Source of the DNA: Smallanthus sonchifolius
Lineage: Eukaryota > Streptophyta > Magnoliopsida > Asterales > Asteraceae
DNA: 64,000 nt
Direction of reading: 5' to 3'
NCBI GenBank assembly: GCA_023525975.1
Contig: CM042018.1
Coordinates: 79,181,001-79,245,000, forward strand
Positions 21,780-35,262 of this stretch are shown here, piece by piece. Made by a program: the position numbers and the translations under genes. Each line of letters starts with the position of its first letter. The first letter of the stretch is position 1. A model generated the notes under the pieces. It searched no databases, was not told where the DNA came from, and worked only from the letters and a program-made list of their open reading frames with translations.

Positions 21780-24700
21780 TTAGCTAAAGGTTACAACAGT
21801 ATCAATAAAGAGATGAGGGTACTTGAGCTTCATTTGGTCTTCTCGTTCCCAAGTGAACTCAGGACCACGCTTAGATTCCCAACGAACTTTGACAATAGGA
21901 ATGCGACTTCGCTTGAGCTGTTTGACTTCGCGATCCATAATTTCCACCGGCTTCTCAACGAAGTGCATCGTTTCATCAATGCGCACGTCGTCAAGCGGTA
22001 TATGGAGATTTTCATCAGCGAGACACTTCTTCAGATTAGATATATGAAATGTAGGATGCACATTGCCAAGAGATGGAGGTAACTCGAGCTTGTAAGCCAC
22101 TTTCCCAATCCTTTCAAGGATCTTGAATGGACCAACATAGCGAGGTGCTAACTTGCCTTTCTTTCCAAAACGGATCACGCCCTTCCATGGAGACACCTTA
22201 AGAAGAACAAGATCACCGACTTGGAATTCCAAGGGTTTTCGATGTTTGTCGGCATAACTCTTTTGCCGACTCCTCGCTATTCGAATATTGTCACAGATTT
22301 GAATAATCTTGTCGGATGTTTCTTGAATTAACTCGGGACCAGTGATTTGTGCTTCACCAATCTCACTCCAACAGATAGGAGAACGACACTTGCGACCATA
22401 GAGAGCTTCGAATGGAGCCATGTTGATACTTGTGTGGTAGCTATTGTTGTACGAAAACTCAATAAGGGATAAATGTGAATCCCAATTGCCACCAAAATTG
22501 ATTACACAAGCTCTAAGCATGTCTTCAAGAGTTTGGATTGTTCGCTCGGTTTGACCATCAGTTTGCGGGTGGTAAGCCGTACTCAAATCCAATCTAGTAC
22601 CAAGAGCCTTTTGGAGAGATTGCCAAAATCGAGAAGTGAACCGAGCATCTCGATCAGATATTATGTTCAAAGGAACACCATGACGGCTCACAATTTCATC
22701 AATGTAAATTCGGGCTAGTTTCTCCACTTTGAAGTCTTCGCGGATAGGCAAGAAATGAGAGGATTTAGTCAGACGATCAATGATCACCCAACTACTATCA
22801 TATCCACTCGAAGTGTGAGGGAGCTTGGTAATGAAATCCATAGCTAGATTCTCCCATTTCCACACGGGTATTTCTGGTTGTTCGAGTAAACCAGATGGAC
22901 GTTGATGTTTGGCTTTGACTTTGGAACAGGTTAAGCATTTGGCCACATAAAGAGCAATGTCTTTCTTCATACCGGGCCACCAATAAAGTTGGCGAAGATC
23001 TTGGTACATTTTATCCGCACCAGGATGAATAGAATAACGAGTCTTATGAGCCTCGTTCATGAGAAATGTACGGAGATCGTCGCGATCGGGAATCCATATA
23101 CGGTTCAAGTAAAAGAGTAAGCCATTGGGTTTTGATTCAAGAAGAAGTTCAACACCACACGACATTTCTTCATACATGTTACCCTCGGTTACCGAGACGG
23201 GTTGAGCTTCTAAGATACGGGTTTGAATATCGGTTTGAATACGGGCACAATGAAGCATAACATGGTCCTTTCGACTCAAAGCATCGGCTACAACATTCGC
23301 TTTGCCGGGATGGTAACGAATCTCGCAGTCGTAGTCGTTAAGGAGTTCGACCCAACGTCGTTGCCTCATATTAAGTTCTTTTTGGTTGAAGATATGTTGA
23401 AGACTTTTGTGGTCGGTGAATACCACACATTTTGTGCCATATAGGTAATGTCTCCAAATCTTTAACGCGAATACGACCGCACCCAACTCGAGATCGTGCG
23501 TCGTATAATTCTTCTCATGAACTTTGAGTTGCCTAGATGCATAAGCGATTACTTTGCCTCGTTGAATGAGAACACAACCAAGACTTTGGTTAGAAGCATC
23601 ACAATAGACAACTAAATCATCATTTCCATCGGGGAGAGTCAATATGGGAGCATTGCACAACTTTTGCTTTAGGGTTTGGAAAGCTTCTTCTTGTTTCGGT
23701 CCCCATTCATAAGTCTTACCCTTGCGGGTCAGAGCGGTAAGAGGGACAGCAATCTTTGAGAAGTTTGAGATGAAACGACGATAATAACCCGCAAGACCAA
23801 GAAATGAACGAACTTCGGTAGGAGTCTTCGGGGCATTCCAATTCTTAACCGTTTCAATCTTAGCAGGATCAACATGAATACCCTTATCGTTGACGATGTG
23901 ACCAAGAAATTGAACTTCTTTTAGCCAAAATTCGCATTTGGAGAATTTGGCATATAGTTGTTCTTTTCTCAAGAGGTCCAAAACCAATCTAAGGTGTTCT
24001 TCATGGTCGGTTTTAGTCTTGGAATAGATTAAGATATCATCAATGAAAACGATCACGAATTTGTCAAGGTACGGTTTGCACACACGATTCATGAGATCCA
24101 TGAAAACTGCGGGTGCATTGGTCAACCCGAAAGGCATAACCATGAACTCGTAATGACCATACCTTGTTCGAAAAGCAGTCTTAGGTATGTCATCTTCTTG
24201 AACACGAAGCTGATGATAACCGGATCGAAGATCAATCTTTGAGAAACAAGTAGAACCTTGAAGTTGATCAAAGAGATCATCGATTCTAGGCAAAGGATAA
24301 CGGTTCTTGATAGTAAGCTTGTTGAGTTCTCGGTAGTCAATACACATGCGAAATGATCCATCCTTCTTCTTAACAAATAAGACGGGTGCACCCCACGGTG
24401 AATGACTTGGGCGAATGAAACCTTTATCGGAGAGTTCTTGAAGTTGACTTGCAAGCTCTTGCATTTCGGAACGTGCAAGACGATAAGGAGCTCTAGCAAT
24501 GGGGTTAGCTCCAGGTATAAGATCAATACGAAACTCTACTTGACGAACGGGAGGAAGACCGGATAAATCCTTAGGAAAAACTTCGGGGAAATCCCGAATG
24601 ATCGGAATGTCTTGGATACTCTTCTCCTTGACATCCTTTTGAAAAATATGAGCTAAGAAAGCAATGTACTTCTTACGTAAGTACTTTTGAGCGGTAGTGC

Positions 24701-26320
24701 ATGACATCAACTTAAGTCCCTTGCAAGGCTTTTCACCAAAAACCCTTAATGTTTCTCCCGATGGTAGAGGAATTCGGATACACTTTTCAAAGCAAATGAC
24801 TTCGGCATGATGATTTGATAGCCAATCCATACCTATGATAATATCAAAGCTTCCTAGTGGCATTGGAACAAGGTTGATTGGGAATGAATGATCATTTAGT
24901 TCTAAGGAGCAATCATAAATAATGGACTCAATGGTAAGGGAGTCGCCATTTGCTATTTCAACGGTGAAGGTTTTCTCTAATTGGGATCGTGTCTTTGCAA
25001 GTAAAGGCTCAAAATTAAGTGACACAAAACTTTTATCGGCACCGGTATCGAACAAAATGGAGGCATATTGACTATTAACAAGGAACGTACCATTAACCAC
25101 GTTGTTGTTGGCTTGAGCTTCGTTGGCGTTTATGTTGAACGCACGCCCACGAGCTCCACCTTGTCTAGCATTTGCAAGTCTTGGACATTGATCACGAAAA
25201 TGGTTCGGGTCACCACACTCATAACAAGCACGCCCATTAGCAATGGCAGGAGCACCTTGGTTAGCCACTTGAGGTACGGTTCGGTTTGGAGGGTTGACTT
25301 GGCCCGTAAGGGCTTTGGTCCTACAAACACTGACCGTATGACCATATCTCCACAATAAGTACAAAGGCGACATGGGATGTTTTGAGGATGATGAAAATTG
25401 CAAGTGGCACAAAGAGGGTAGATCCCAACATATGGCTTTTTAACCGGCGCTTGAATCATAGGTGCAGCTTGGTTGACGGGAACAGCAGGAGTAACCACAA
25501 CAAAATTTCTAACCTTCCTCTTTCTATTATTGCGAGAGGGCTCGGTTGTGGCTTCTTTGTTGTGAGTAGGAGGGGTTATGGTTTCAGAAACTTTCTTAGA
25601 ACCCTTTTTGGTAAGAGTTCCAGCTTTCACATGATTATCAGTTAAGGTAGCGGCTAGACGAATAGCATCCTCCAGAGTAGCAGGATTTCTACCTAAGACA
25701 TTATCTTGGATTTATCTTGGTAGCCCACCAATATACTTTTCTATACAACGGGACAAAGGAGTGACCATGTGGGGCACTAGAAGACTCAACTCATGGAACC
25801 GAGTTGTATATGCTAAGCTTTCCCCACTATCTTGGGCAAGATCCCAAAATTCAGCTTCTAACTTTTTCACTTCATTTCGAGGACAGAACTCCTCGGTCAT
25901 AAGCCTTTTGACCTTATCCCAAGGTAAGGCCATAGCTATGTCAACACCCCTATTCCTTTTCTCCCCATTCCACCATGTAAGTGCCCGTTTTTGCAGGACA
26001 CTTGTAGCATGACGAACACGGAGGTTGTCGGGACAGTCACTATTGACAAAGGTATTCTCGATGCTTTCGAACCATTGAAGGAGTCCAGTAGCTCCTTCGG
26101 TACCATAGAACTTTAGGGGATTGCACGAGTTGAAGTGCTTGAAGGTGCATTGAGATGGATTGTTACCACCATTTCCACCATTATTACCACTATTGCTTCC
26201 ATTTCCACCATTGTTGCCATTGGCGGCACCATTGGCTTGGGTGAGTTGTGTCACCAATTGGGTGAGAATAGCAGCAATGTCGGTGTTGGCGTTGGTTGCG
26301 GGAGCACGACGAGGAGGCAT
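21780..26320 (-). pseudogene. Element C gag-pol polyprotein, two lesions
   Basis: Gag starts at MPPRRAP (26320); the few codons upstream look like leader. Gly/Asn-rich low complexity is followed by the capsid-like ALTWWNGEK region and two CCHC knuckles, the second CYECGDPNHFRDQC. A TAA at 25712-25714 interrupts gag. A one-base loss near 25341-25343, inside the first knuckle, shifts the frame. From about 25412 the remainder is open for about 1210 codons: protease DTGA, RT with FIDDIL, RNase H (VVYCDAS, TDHKSL), integrase zinc finger and DD-E core (SDRDARFT, IEFSYNNSYHT), and a chromodomain-like tail (VKVRWESKRGPEFTWERED). Pol is therefore nearly intact but cannot be expressed with gag as it stands. 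Lineage: Tekay-like. Confidence 0.92.
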
Positions 26321-26335
26321 TCTACAGATTTTCAC

Positions 26336-27017
26336 AAGACAAGAAAAATTGTAAGAACTTATGAGATTTGATAGGATTTAATAAAATGAGATAACAAAAT
26401 AAAATAGATATTCTTAGTTTGGATTGTACTCAAAAGTGGCAAAATCACTTGAATACCATGGCACATTAAGGTTAATTAAACTTATAAAATTTTCAAGGAG
26501 ACATGCTTTAGCCTATAAGTAAACACTTATCTCGGGAATTCCCAGGAAAGCATACGGGTCCCTCGGTTGATTGGGATTTATGCGAAATGCTTTCCTAGAC
26601 AGAAGACCCAAAATACAGGTGTCACCCTTCCAGATTGCACATGTCCTCAAATAATTTGAAAAGTTTAAAACCTTAACGAAGAAATAAAAATTTTAGAGAT
26701 TTTTGCTTTAAGAATTTTCCACATGCTTAGAAAGGATAAAGATAGAAAAGAAGATAGAAATATTATGAGGTTTTAGAATATAGGAAAGGATATTATTTAT
26801 TTAATTATTAGTTAAGAATATCCTAATAAGTCATGAATTCTAAACACATAATTCATTAAAATGAAATAATAGATAATCACACTAAGCATGTAACATATAG
26901 CATGTAACACATAGCACAAAATCATGAAGCATAGTATAAGTGGGTGTCCTAAAGTTATAGTCTAGGTCAAGGTGTCTAATAACCTAATTCCCTATAACCA
27001 AGGTTCTGATACCAATC
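26336..27017 (-). other. Element C leader between PBS and gag
   Basis: There is no ORF. About 75 bp next to the PBS (26941-27014) are nearly identical to the leader of element F at 39350-39425. This may include packaging or dimerisation signals shared by the two elements. Confidence 0.7.
27002..27014 (-). other. Element C primer-binding site (tRNA-Met type)
   Basis: The minus strand reads TGGTATCAGAACC three bases after the 5' LTR. It has one mismatch to the usual TGGTATCAGAGCC found in D and F. Confidence 0.88.
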
Positions 27018-29522
27018 TGTCACACCCCGACCGATGGCGGAATCATCGGGGCGGGACATGTAAGACTGTTCATAGCACATGGTTGACTAAAATTAAATAT
27101 ATTAAAGTTAAATTTCCATTACAAATAATCCAATTACAAACCAAATTCAAACAAGAAACATAAAACAGTTCATAAAGTTCTTGATTTAAATTGCTAAGTC
27201 CAAATCCTATGTTGAACACGTCTTGAATCAATCTCACATATTAGGGCCTGAAACATGAATAAAATAAAGTCAACTAAAAAGTTGGTGAGTATAACACAGT
27301 TGTATGTAGATAGCATATAGTTGAAAACAAATCCTTTACAAAACATGATAAAATAAGGCATTTATGGGGAGCAGCTATTGTGTAACCATGTACAACCAAA
27401 CCTTGTGACTAGCATGCAAAACAAATGTGTTGTCGGTTTCAATCACCGCGCACCATGGGTGGGTTTGTCAGACTCAATAGATCTATCATTGAAAACCGTC
27501 GGCTTGTATAGTTAATGATTGCACATAGGAGCATACAAAGGTTAGCACACCTAGCACTCGGGCACAAAGCTCAAATTTTGCACACATGTATGTAAATAGG
27601 ATTTTTGCACTTGTGTTGTTTGTGTAAATGTAAGTGTGTAATGTGTAATGTGTATAGAGTTCATGTTCCACCCCAAAAGTGTAAAAGAGTAAAAGGGGTT
27701 GTGAATACTCACTTGATATAGAAGTGTAGCTAACAAAGATTATAGATAGCAAATATGATCCTCGAAATGCACAATTTAACCTAAAGAGTAATGTGTATAG
27801 AATCAAATAGATGCATAAAGTTTAAGTCTAAAATGGAGGTTGAATTAGTGTAAAAAAAAACTATTGATTTGTATTTAAAAAGTATTGAATAAAATATATA
27901 GAGTTTGAAGTAAAATATTTTTTTGAAACAATTTGATTAGGTTTGAATTGAATAATTGAATAAATATATAATTATAGTTTATGAAATAATGTAAATATTT
28001 ATTGTAATTAAGTATAAATAATAAATGAGTTTGATTTAAAATGTAAATTAAATAAATAATCATTATCTTATTTATTTATAAATTTTGTAACTTAATTATT
28101 TAAAATATCATTTAAGTGTAAGATAGTAAATATAAATTTAATTTTTCATAAACTTTTAAATAAATTATATTTATGTCAAGATTAAACTTCTAATCCATTT
28201 TTAAATACAGAAAACATATTTTTTATAAAATCTGAAACATTTACTGATTAAAATATATAAAATTATAATTCTGATAAAAGTTCTGAATCTCACACGACCG
28301 TGCCTCGGAAGGGCACGATCGTGCTCAAGCCACGGGCGCGACCGGGTTGATCAACAGGAGCACAATCTAGACAAGTCAACAGGCATGACCGTGCCTTAGC
28401 CCGGCACGGTCGTGTCTACGATCTTTAGACACAACAGAGACTAGTCCAGAGGGCATGACAAGGTCTGGACAGGAGGACACGACCGCGCTGCTAATCGGCA
28501 CGACCGCGTTTCATGAGGCACGGCCGCGCTAGATGATTAGCGCGACCGTGTCTCTTCCAAATCAGACACGAATTGACAAATTCTAGTATTTTAAACGCTG
28601 GAATTGTTAGGGCTTTTGATTAATGGGTTATTACGAGTCTTTTCATATAATTTAATTGTATGGGAATCGTGTTTATGTATGGATTTGATTAAATTAATTT
28701 TATTAAAACATGGATTAGGATTTAGACAGATTTACGAATTGAAAACCCAAATTCATAAAGGGCTTTTGATTAAGATACTGGAATGAATAAATTAGAGGAT
28801 TCAATTAACCTGAATAGAAGCGAATCGATAGAGAACGATAGAGAGGGAGTTCCGGTGACGGCGGGATTGAGCCCCGGCGTCTTCTGATGTGATCCCGACT
28901 GTTTCAACGGTTCCGTAGCTTCAGGAGAGATCGGATGGCGTGACGATGATGCTGGATTTGAGAGAACTTGGATCGAATTGCTTGAGAGAGTTTCCTTGGA
29001 AATATTTGAGAGAGAATCCTTTGAGTTGAACGAATTTTGGTTATTTGGTCGAAAAAGAAATGATTGGTAGTATTATTTTGAAAGTGGAACGTAAAACGGT
29101 TATGAATTCGAACAATCGGACGATTAAAATTGCAGTTACGCTTCAGCTGTTTCACAGGCGCGACCGTGCCTAAATATGGCACGACCGTGCCTAGGCACCG
29201 GGCGCGATCGTTTCAAAGCAGGCCGCGCGACCGTGCCAAAGCACTTGGCGCGACCGTGCTAGGACGAAGCACGACCGTGCTAGACTAGGGTTTCTTGACA
29301 TTTTTCAACTTTAGTCCTTGACATTTCAGGTTCGATGAGTTTGAATAAAATAGTTTCTTGTATAGAGTTTAAATGTATATAATCGAGTAAAACTTGCGAA
29401 TTTGTATTGAATCATTGCATTTCGTTTAAGGTAAGCAAAATAATAAGGCAGTGCACGAACATTGAATTTGAAATTGCATTACATTGCATTGAAATATGAA
29501 TACTAAATTCCGAGATGTTACA
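27018..29522 (-). repeat. Element C 5' LTR (2505 bp)
   Basis: It has the same termini as the 3' LTR and very high similarity along its length. The 21-bp length difference is one hairpin-motif unit. Small ORFs such as 27486-27806 duplicate those in the 3' LTR and are not genes. Confidence 0.95.
27248..27712 (-). promoter_or_regulatory. Putative LTR leader intron with stem-loop (C 5' LTR)
   Basis: The donor-like GTGAGT begins at 27712 on the minus strand. The CAACT/AGTTG hairpin and TTTCAG end at 27248, 230 bp before the LTR end. In this copy splicing would act on the element's own transcript. Confidence 0.55.
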
Positions 29523-29977
29523 TCTTGGCACCAAACTTGCCCCAATAGGCTATCTATTCGTTGACCCAGCAGGTCGTGCCTTATCCCATGCTCCATCCCT
29601 CGTCTCATAAACTATGTGGTTCTCACATATTGGTGAGTAGCATCAACTGGGACTCCTATAGCACTGGTGGGTGCCATGGTTTGACTTGCTCTTGGGTTTG
29701 GGTGGTATAGGTCAGGTGCTAGGTAGGGGTCTCTCATAGGGGATGGTAGCTGGTTGTGTAGGTGGGGTGCTTGATAAGGATTTGTTGATAGAGGTGGTCC
29801 AGAAGCTCGAAGTCTTGGGCTAGTGCTCCTAACCCAAACTGCTCCTATGTCAAACATGGATCTAGCAGCTAGGGGTGTTGGTGACTGATGGTCTGGTGAT
29901 CCGATGTCTTCTTCCTGTTCAGACTCTGCTCCGGGATGGTATACCGGGGAGGGAGGATAGTAGGAATCCATATCCAA
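29523..29977 (-). pseudogene. Element F small ORF, 5' part
   Basis: It starts MDMDSYYPPSPVYHPG, is Pro/Ser/Asp-rich for about 120 residues, then has a TAG at 29612-29614. It continues in frame (RRGMEHGIRHDLLGQ, IDSLLGQVWCQ) to the C insertion, after which 19061-19219 completes it. The whole product would be about 200 residues: disordered N-terminus, helical region, C-terminal membrane segment. It lies between the PBS and where gag would be, the same place as D's accessory ORF. No known family was recognised. Confidence 0.65.
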
Positions 29978-30186
29978 CAGAAAAGGGAAGAGATTGTAAG
30001 TGGTAATAAAATACTAAATGTTAAATATAGGAGTTTTCATGAGTTCAGAGTTTGACTAGTCATAACACCGAGTCTTCACAGTAGTATGTTAGAAGTAACA
30101 CTTGACCTATAAGTAGTGTATTCATGAAGAGAATTCTCAGGAAAAAGGGGTGGGTCACAAGGGACACACTTAAGTACTCGGTCTTT
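29978..30186 (-). other. Element F leader, proximal part
   Basis: A non-coding piece between the F ORF start and the E insertion. The leader resumes at 38892. The last five bases (TCTTT, 30182-30186) are E's TSD. Confidence 0.7.
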
Positions 30187-32846
30187 TGTAAGGCCCCTTA
30201 CCGGGCACCCTATAGTTGGTTCTCATAACGGGTTATTCCCTTGAAAATACTCATTTAAGATATATTAAACTATAGCAGAAGTCTTTCTAGAAACATTTAT
30301 TAGTCTTTAATGTCATTAAGTTACCTCACGAATGCTTGCACCCCAATCCAAGTAGCATCGCTCCCAATCCAAGATACGGCAACGCAACGCTTACCTGCAA
30401 AACAATTTATCGTACACATAAAGTCAACTACGCTGAGTGAGTTATAATAGTTTAGTTTAATTAAAAGCCAACTCGTCTCAAAAGTTATTTAAACTTTACT
30501 CAGGACCCACGGACCTTATAAAATAGGTCCACAATTCATTAACAAATAGATAACCCCTGTTATCACCCGATATCCCATAATAGCTCATTACCCGAAACTG
30601 ATCCCATAATAATAATAATCTCGCAGTGTCATCGGCATAGGTCGAACTTACCTACAATAATAACTCATGCTCAAGTACACGTATTAACTCGACACTTACT
30701 TAACACAACCAGTCCCTAAACATCAACTTACTCAGCCTTGACCATGACTCTTACAAATCAATTAACATAAAAGTTGTACGCACCACATCACAATCCTGAC
30801 ACAACGGTCAATCTAACTTGACTCGCCACATTATTACTATCTCATGCACAATAAATATAACTCAACACTTGTATACAATTTAACACGATTATATAAGCAC
30901 CTAAAAACATACCTCACCCTCGTCAGGGTTACCCTCATCAGGGCGTTCGACACACCCTGAGCTCATCACTGTCCTGTTGGACATCGTCACCTTTGGTGAC
31001 CTCCCGAAAGACTTAATCCTCCACAATCCTGTTTTCCGTGTCATAATGACAACAATGCAAACACATACCCACCGTGTCACTAGGACAACGACACAACGCA
31101 CACAACACATGTATAATTACATAACAATATACTATATATTCATGATTCATTAACTTCACCTTCACTTCACACTTAGCACTAGGATAAGATATCCTACACG
31201 TATTCATAAGCGTTTAGCTCATATCCTGACTCACCCTGACTAATTCATAACACAATGCACCGCTAATATAGCAACACACATACAAATACCGTACCTCATT
31301 ATTTAAGCACATACCACGTACATGCACACCCTGTGACACCTCCTAGTAGTACCCGTACGACCTGCAACTACAATCCCAACTCACCCCTGTTAGGTCACTA
31401 TACGACCCATGAGCATATAACCACCTTTAGACCTAGATCACATGATCTCATAAACACCCCCGTAGACCCTCCGACTCATTACTGAATGATTTAGTTTATA
31501 AACACCTTGGGTTAAAACCCAAAACTCTTAACACGTTTAACACATTAAACAACTTTGGTAAGTATGTACGATAGCCCCCGAAAACGTTAAAAACATTTAA
31601 AAGAGGGGGATTAGAAACTCACTAGATATGAAGATCCAACTCTTGAACTGCAAAGGTCTCCTCGTACGAACCTGAACCTGTCAACATACGATCACATGGT
31701 CAGAGTATGTTCCAACATGTGTCACTACTTAAAAACATAAATGTTCCTGATAATAATCTCATCCACACAACCCTATCAACAATGCTAAAACCCTAATCCA
31801 CGTGTCTGCTTGGATCGGGTTATCCTGGATCCGTATGGACTCGCATGCATGCACGTTCATGTGCCATGCAAAACCTTGATCTCATAGGTCACCGGTACAT
31901 GAGCGAAGACTCCCTTACACGTTCCAAAACTCACCATGCAAGCTTTAGTCTCACCAAACCCTAACCTTGCAACCACGTAAGTTTGGAGCGGGTCTCCATG
32001 CACGAGCGTATACCACCATGCAGACGCCCAAATCGGGTGTGACCCGACCCCTTCGTCGTTCAACACCGTGTGCTACCACCGCGCATTACACCATCACGCA
32101 CCATTATTAACCTCTACGTCGTGCCTAACCGTAACCGGCACAACACCACATCACCTCCGCCGTCCGCCGCCGTAAAGCACTGCCGCAGCAGCCTTTTTCG
32201 GTGATCGTCGGCACGTCCCCTCCTCCCAGCCGTCATCGGTTCCGGCCATCCCCGAAGCCACCACCTTCTTCTCCGGTTGACACCCTAGCCGCTCGCCATC
32301 GATCGCCACCCTCACGCGCCTCGTGGTCCACCGAAGCCTCCACCACAGCCGGTAGCCACTACCACTACCGGTTACCATGCATTCCCCTGCCTTCATCATC
32401 ATCGTCCCCTTCAATCACCTTACTCCAAACCAAAACCCTAGTCGGGTTCTCGAGCACAACAGATACAAGAAAAGAATAAAACGTATGGGTTTTAGGTGTA
32501 CCTTACATGCGAAGTTCCTCCCTTGCTCGCTACCACCGTAGGACCACCCCGTCGCCGACCTCTTCCTCACCTGCGTCCCCTTTCCAGCCGTCGCACACCT
32601 ATAGCCGATATGGCTCTAGGGTTTGGTCTATAAGTGGTTTTTATACCCTCGTATATTACATTCAGGCCCCTCCTCTCTTGATTCATATGTTTCGATCACA
32701 AACCCTCTTTATGCGACTAACCGTGTCGTTTAATGTCGTCAAAACGCCCCATGCACGACAAAACATACCCCTTATTTCGTTTAATATAGACTCGGGTCAC
32801 TCACAAACCCGAACCCTTAAACTCTTTAGATTTTTGGGATGTTACA
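30187..32846 (-). repeat. Element E 3' LTR (2660 bp)
   Basis: On the minus strand it begins TGTAACATCCCAAAAATC and ends AAGGGGCCTTACA. A GC-rich stretch at about 32150-32480 yields long Pro/Ser-rich ORFs on both strands that are composition artefacts. The module donor is at 31622 and the acceptor at 30395. Confidence 0.92.
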
Positions 32847-35262
32847 AGTCTATCCCCCTTAAAATAGGATTCGTCCCCGAATCCTGCGTCGGTATAAACC
32901 AACCCAACACATCCTTCTGTTCTCCATCGTGCACCAATCCCTTTGGTGACAAGCACTCACTTAAACACTTATCGAATCTACTACATCGTTTCGTAACTCG
33001 ACCACCCTCCTTGGGGTTCAAATAAATCTTCTCCATTTCCCGCTTTCTACTTTGTGACTTGTAGGTTTCTCCTACCCATTCCTTCGCCTCTCGTCTCCCT
33101 TGTCATTAGCCAAACAACTTCATTTCCCACTCTTGTTATCCCGACACTTGCTAGAAGTTGCCATCCATGATTGTCTTGAATGCCCACCCTTTCCCGAAGG
33201 TCTTGTTAGCATTGTACTTGACATTAACTGTTCGCCCTTATTGCTTTAATAACATTGCTTATACCACCTCTGGTACCGCGTAGTATAGCATAGCTAGTTA
33301 CCCGCTCACATGCCACATTCCATCTTGAGTTTCAGGCACAATTGCCCTAAGGGTTTAATCATTCCGACGATCATCCTCCCAAGTAGGTTCCTTAACTTTC
33401 GTGGATGGATTCATTCACCGTCCTTCCAAAGTGATATCGTCATACTTCTAGCCTCATACCTTGATCACCGTCCTGCGACATCACTAATGTCTTTCTTCAA
33501 TGATCTTCAGGAGCTCGTGTAAAGCTACCCTAGTCTCCACTAAATCCCTTTATCGTAAAATCTCTTTACTTCATTATCACGCATCCAATACGCCCCGTAA
33601 GTATCTACACACCGAACGCTAGGGTCATCTTCATTAGCTCTCTATGTTTCTCAAGGCTCATATTCCTTCGCCGTGTCTATTTCAACATCTAAGCGCTTGC
33701 TTTCCTTGAATGCTCCACAGGAGCTCCTAATAAATTGGTCTTGGATTTACCAGCGTAGGCATATCTCCCTTAGTCACTTACGTGCAATCTTGCACGTGCC
33801 CCTCCTGAGTGTGACTCTCTATTATATCACACTGGTACTTTATTAAGTATTCTTCCTGAGTTTCACCTATCTCTACGTTGCTATACCATTACCATGCGAT
33901 CCCCGACCGCATCTAATTTATCATGTACGAACATGAAGTCCGCCTACCCACAAGCCTCAGCTATTCGTCGTCTCGCTCAGGGAAAAACATCCCTAATCTT
34001 CTGGTGTCTCATCTCGACTGAATTCTTCATATAAAGCGTATTCCATGAAGGTCCTTCGTCATATGGTTATCTTCGTGCTGAAATCTTCAGGGTCGTCACC
34101 TCAACCTCATCATAAACGTTTTTGGTCAAGCGTCCACGTAAACGCTTTCATCACTAACTCTACAGTTCCGCCCTTCGGCTTCGTGCTCTGAATTCCTGAG
34201 ATATAAGTATAGACATCTCATAAGAGCACCACACTGGTCGCCTAGAAAGACGTCAAAACTCCTTGCATCACCTCGACGTATCAGCGTCGAGAAAATCGTG
34301 AAGATAGAAATACCATACTTTAGCACACTAACCATCTGTCCTATGCACGACTAAGCGTGTACTACAAAGACACACACCGACATACATAATTACAGAACAC
34401 ACATTGTTCTACACATGTACTAGTAACTCAACCTTCTAACTCATACAAAGTGCACATACACAACTAGCTAGATCGGGGTAAATCTGCACGCATACAATAT
34501 GACCTCATCATTTATAGACATACAAGTATATCATGTTGTTTGGCCCGAAGGCACTAGCAACACGATCTCCCGCCGGACTGTCGTCAGACACAATAACCTG
34601 TTGACAAAAGTCAACACCATATCAAGCTTACACTCGATCTCCCGCCCGACTAATACCGGACACCATATCTAGCTTACGCTTGATCTCCCGCCATGACTAT
34701 CAAGTACGTGACACCATTAACTTATACTCATAAGCAACTCAATTAACGACATACAAGTTTATTCACTACACAATCTCATGCCCTTAAGCACCAAAACATT
34801 TACCTTTTGAAAATATGTGCCTTAAGATATAAAGACATTTAATATCATAGTAAGGACAAACACACCCCTTACACTTCACACATCACCTAAGCATAACACA
34901 TAGGTGACACTATCTTAAGACCGTAGACGCACACAAGTAATCAAAACTTAGGTCTACACAGGTCTACTCGTACTGTCTAATCAACCAAGTTCTAGCATCA
35001 CATCAAAGATTACATTTAGTATGAACTCACATCGTTCAAAAGGTAATCACATAATCACACATAATTAACACTGCACCGTCAATAGCAAGCTACCACACAT
35101 GCGACTATCATTAACTACGTTTTAAACTATCATGTGGTAAGATTCAATGTCAAGGTTAATATCAAACAATTGAAAAAAACCATGAACAAATATTTTGTCA
35201 CAAAAGTGCCCGACGGCCACTACTCAAAATGCTCTAGTCCTCTCATGGTACCCACTACTGCT
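32847..35262 (-). other. Element E internal region without recognisable genes
   Basis: It begins at the polypurine tract (minus-strand AAGGGGGATAGACT, 32847-32860) preceded by ATTCGGGGACGAATCC. No pol motif is visible. A degenerate repeat with three copies of GATCTCCCGCC lies at about 34565-34695. It could be diverged spacer or very old coding relics. Confidence 0.6.

Larger units (their letters stand above)
19220..29522 (-). mobile_element. Element C: Tekay-like Ty3/gypsy retrotransposon (10.3 kb)
   Basis: LTRs at 19220-21745 and 27018-29522 flank a PBS, gag-pol and polypurine tract on the minus strand. The TSD TCTTG is present at 19215-19219 and 29523-29527. It interrupts the small ORF of element F. 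Only two lesions were found in gag-pol, so it is fairly young. Confidence 0.95.

Noticed and set aside
32201..33025. Pro/Ser-rich ORFs in the E LTR (and the copies at 38250-38752)
   Set aside because: They are GC-rich LTR composition read in the antisense direction and are not conserved between the two LTRs in frame or end.
34126..34335. Possible pol relic in the E interior
   Set aside because: The 69-codon ORF shows no protease, RT, RNase H or integrase motif, so it cannot be supported as a gene fragment.
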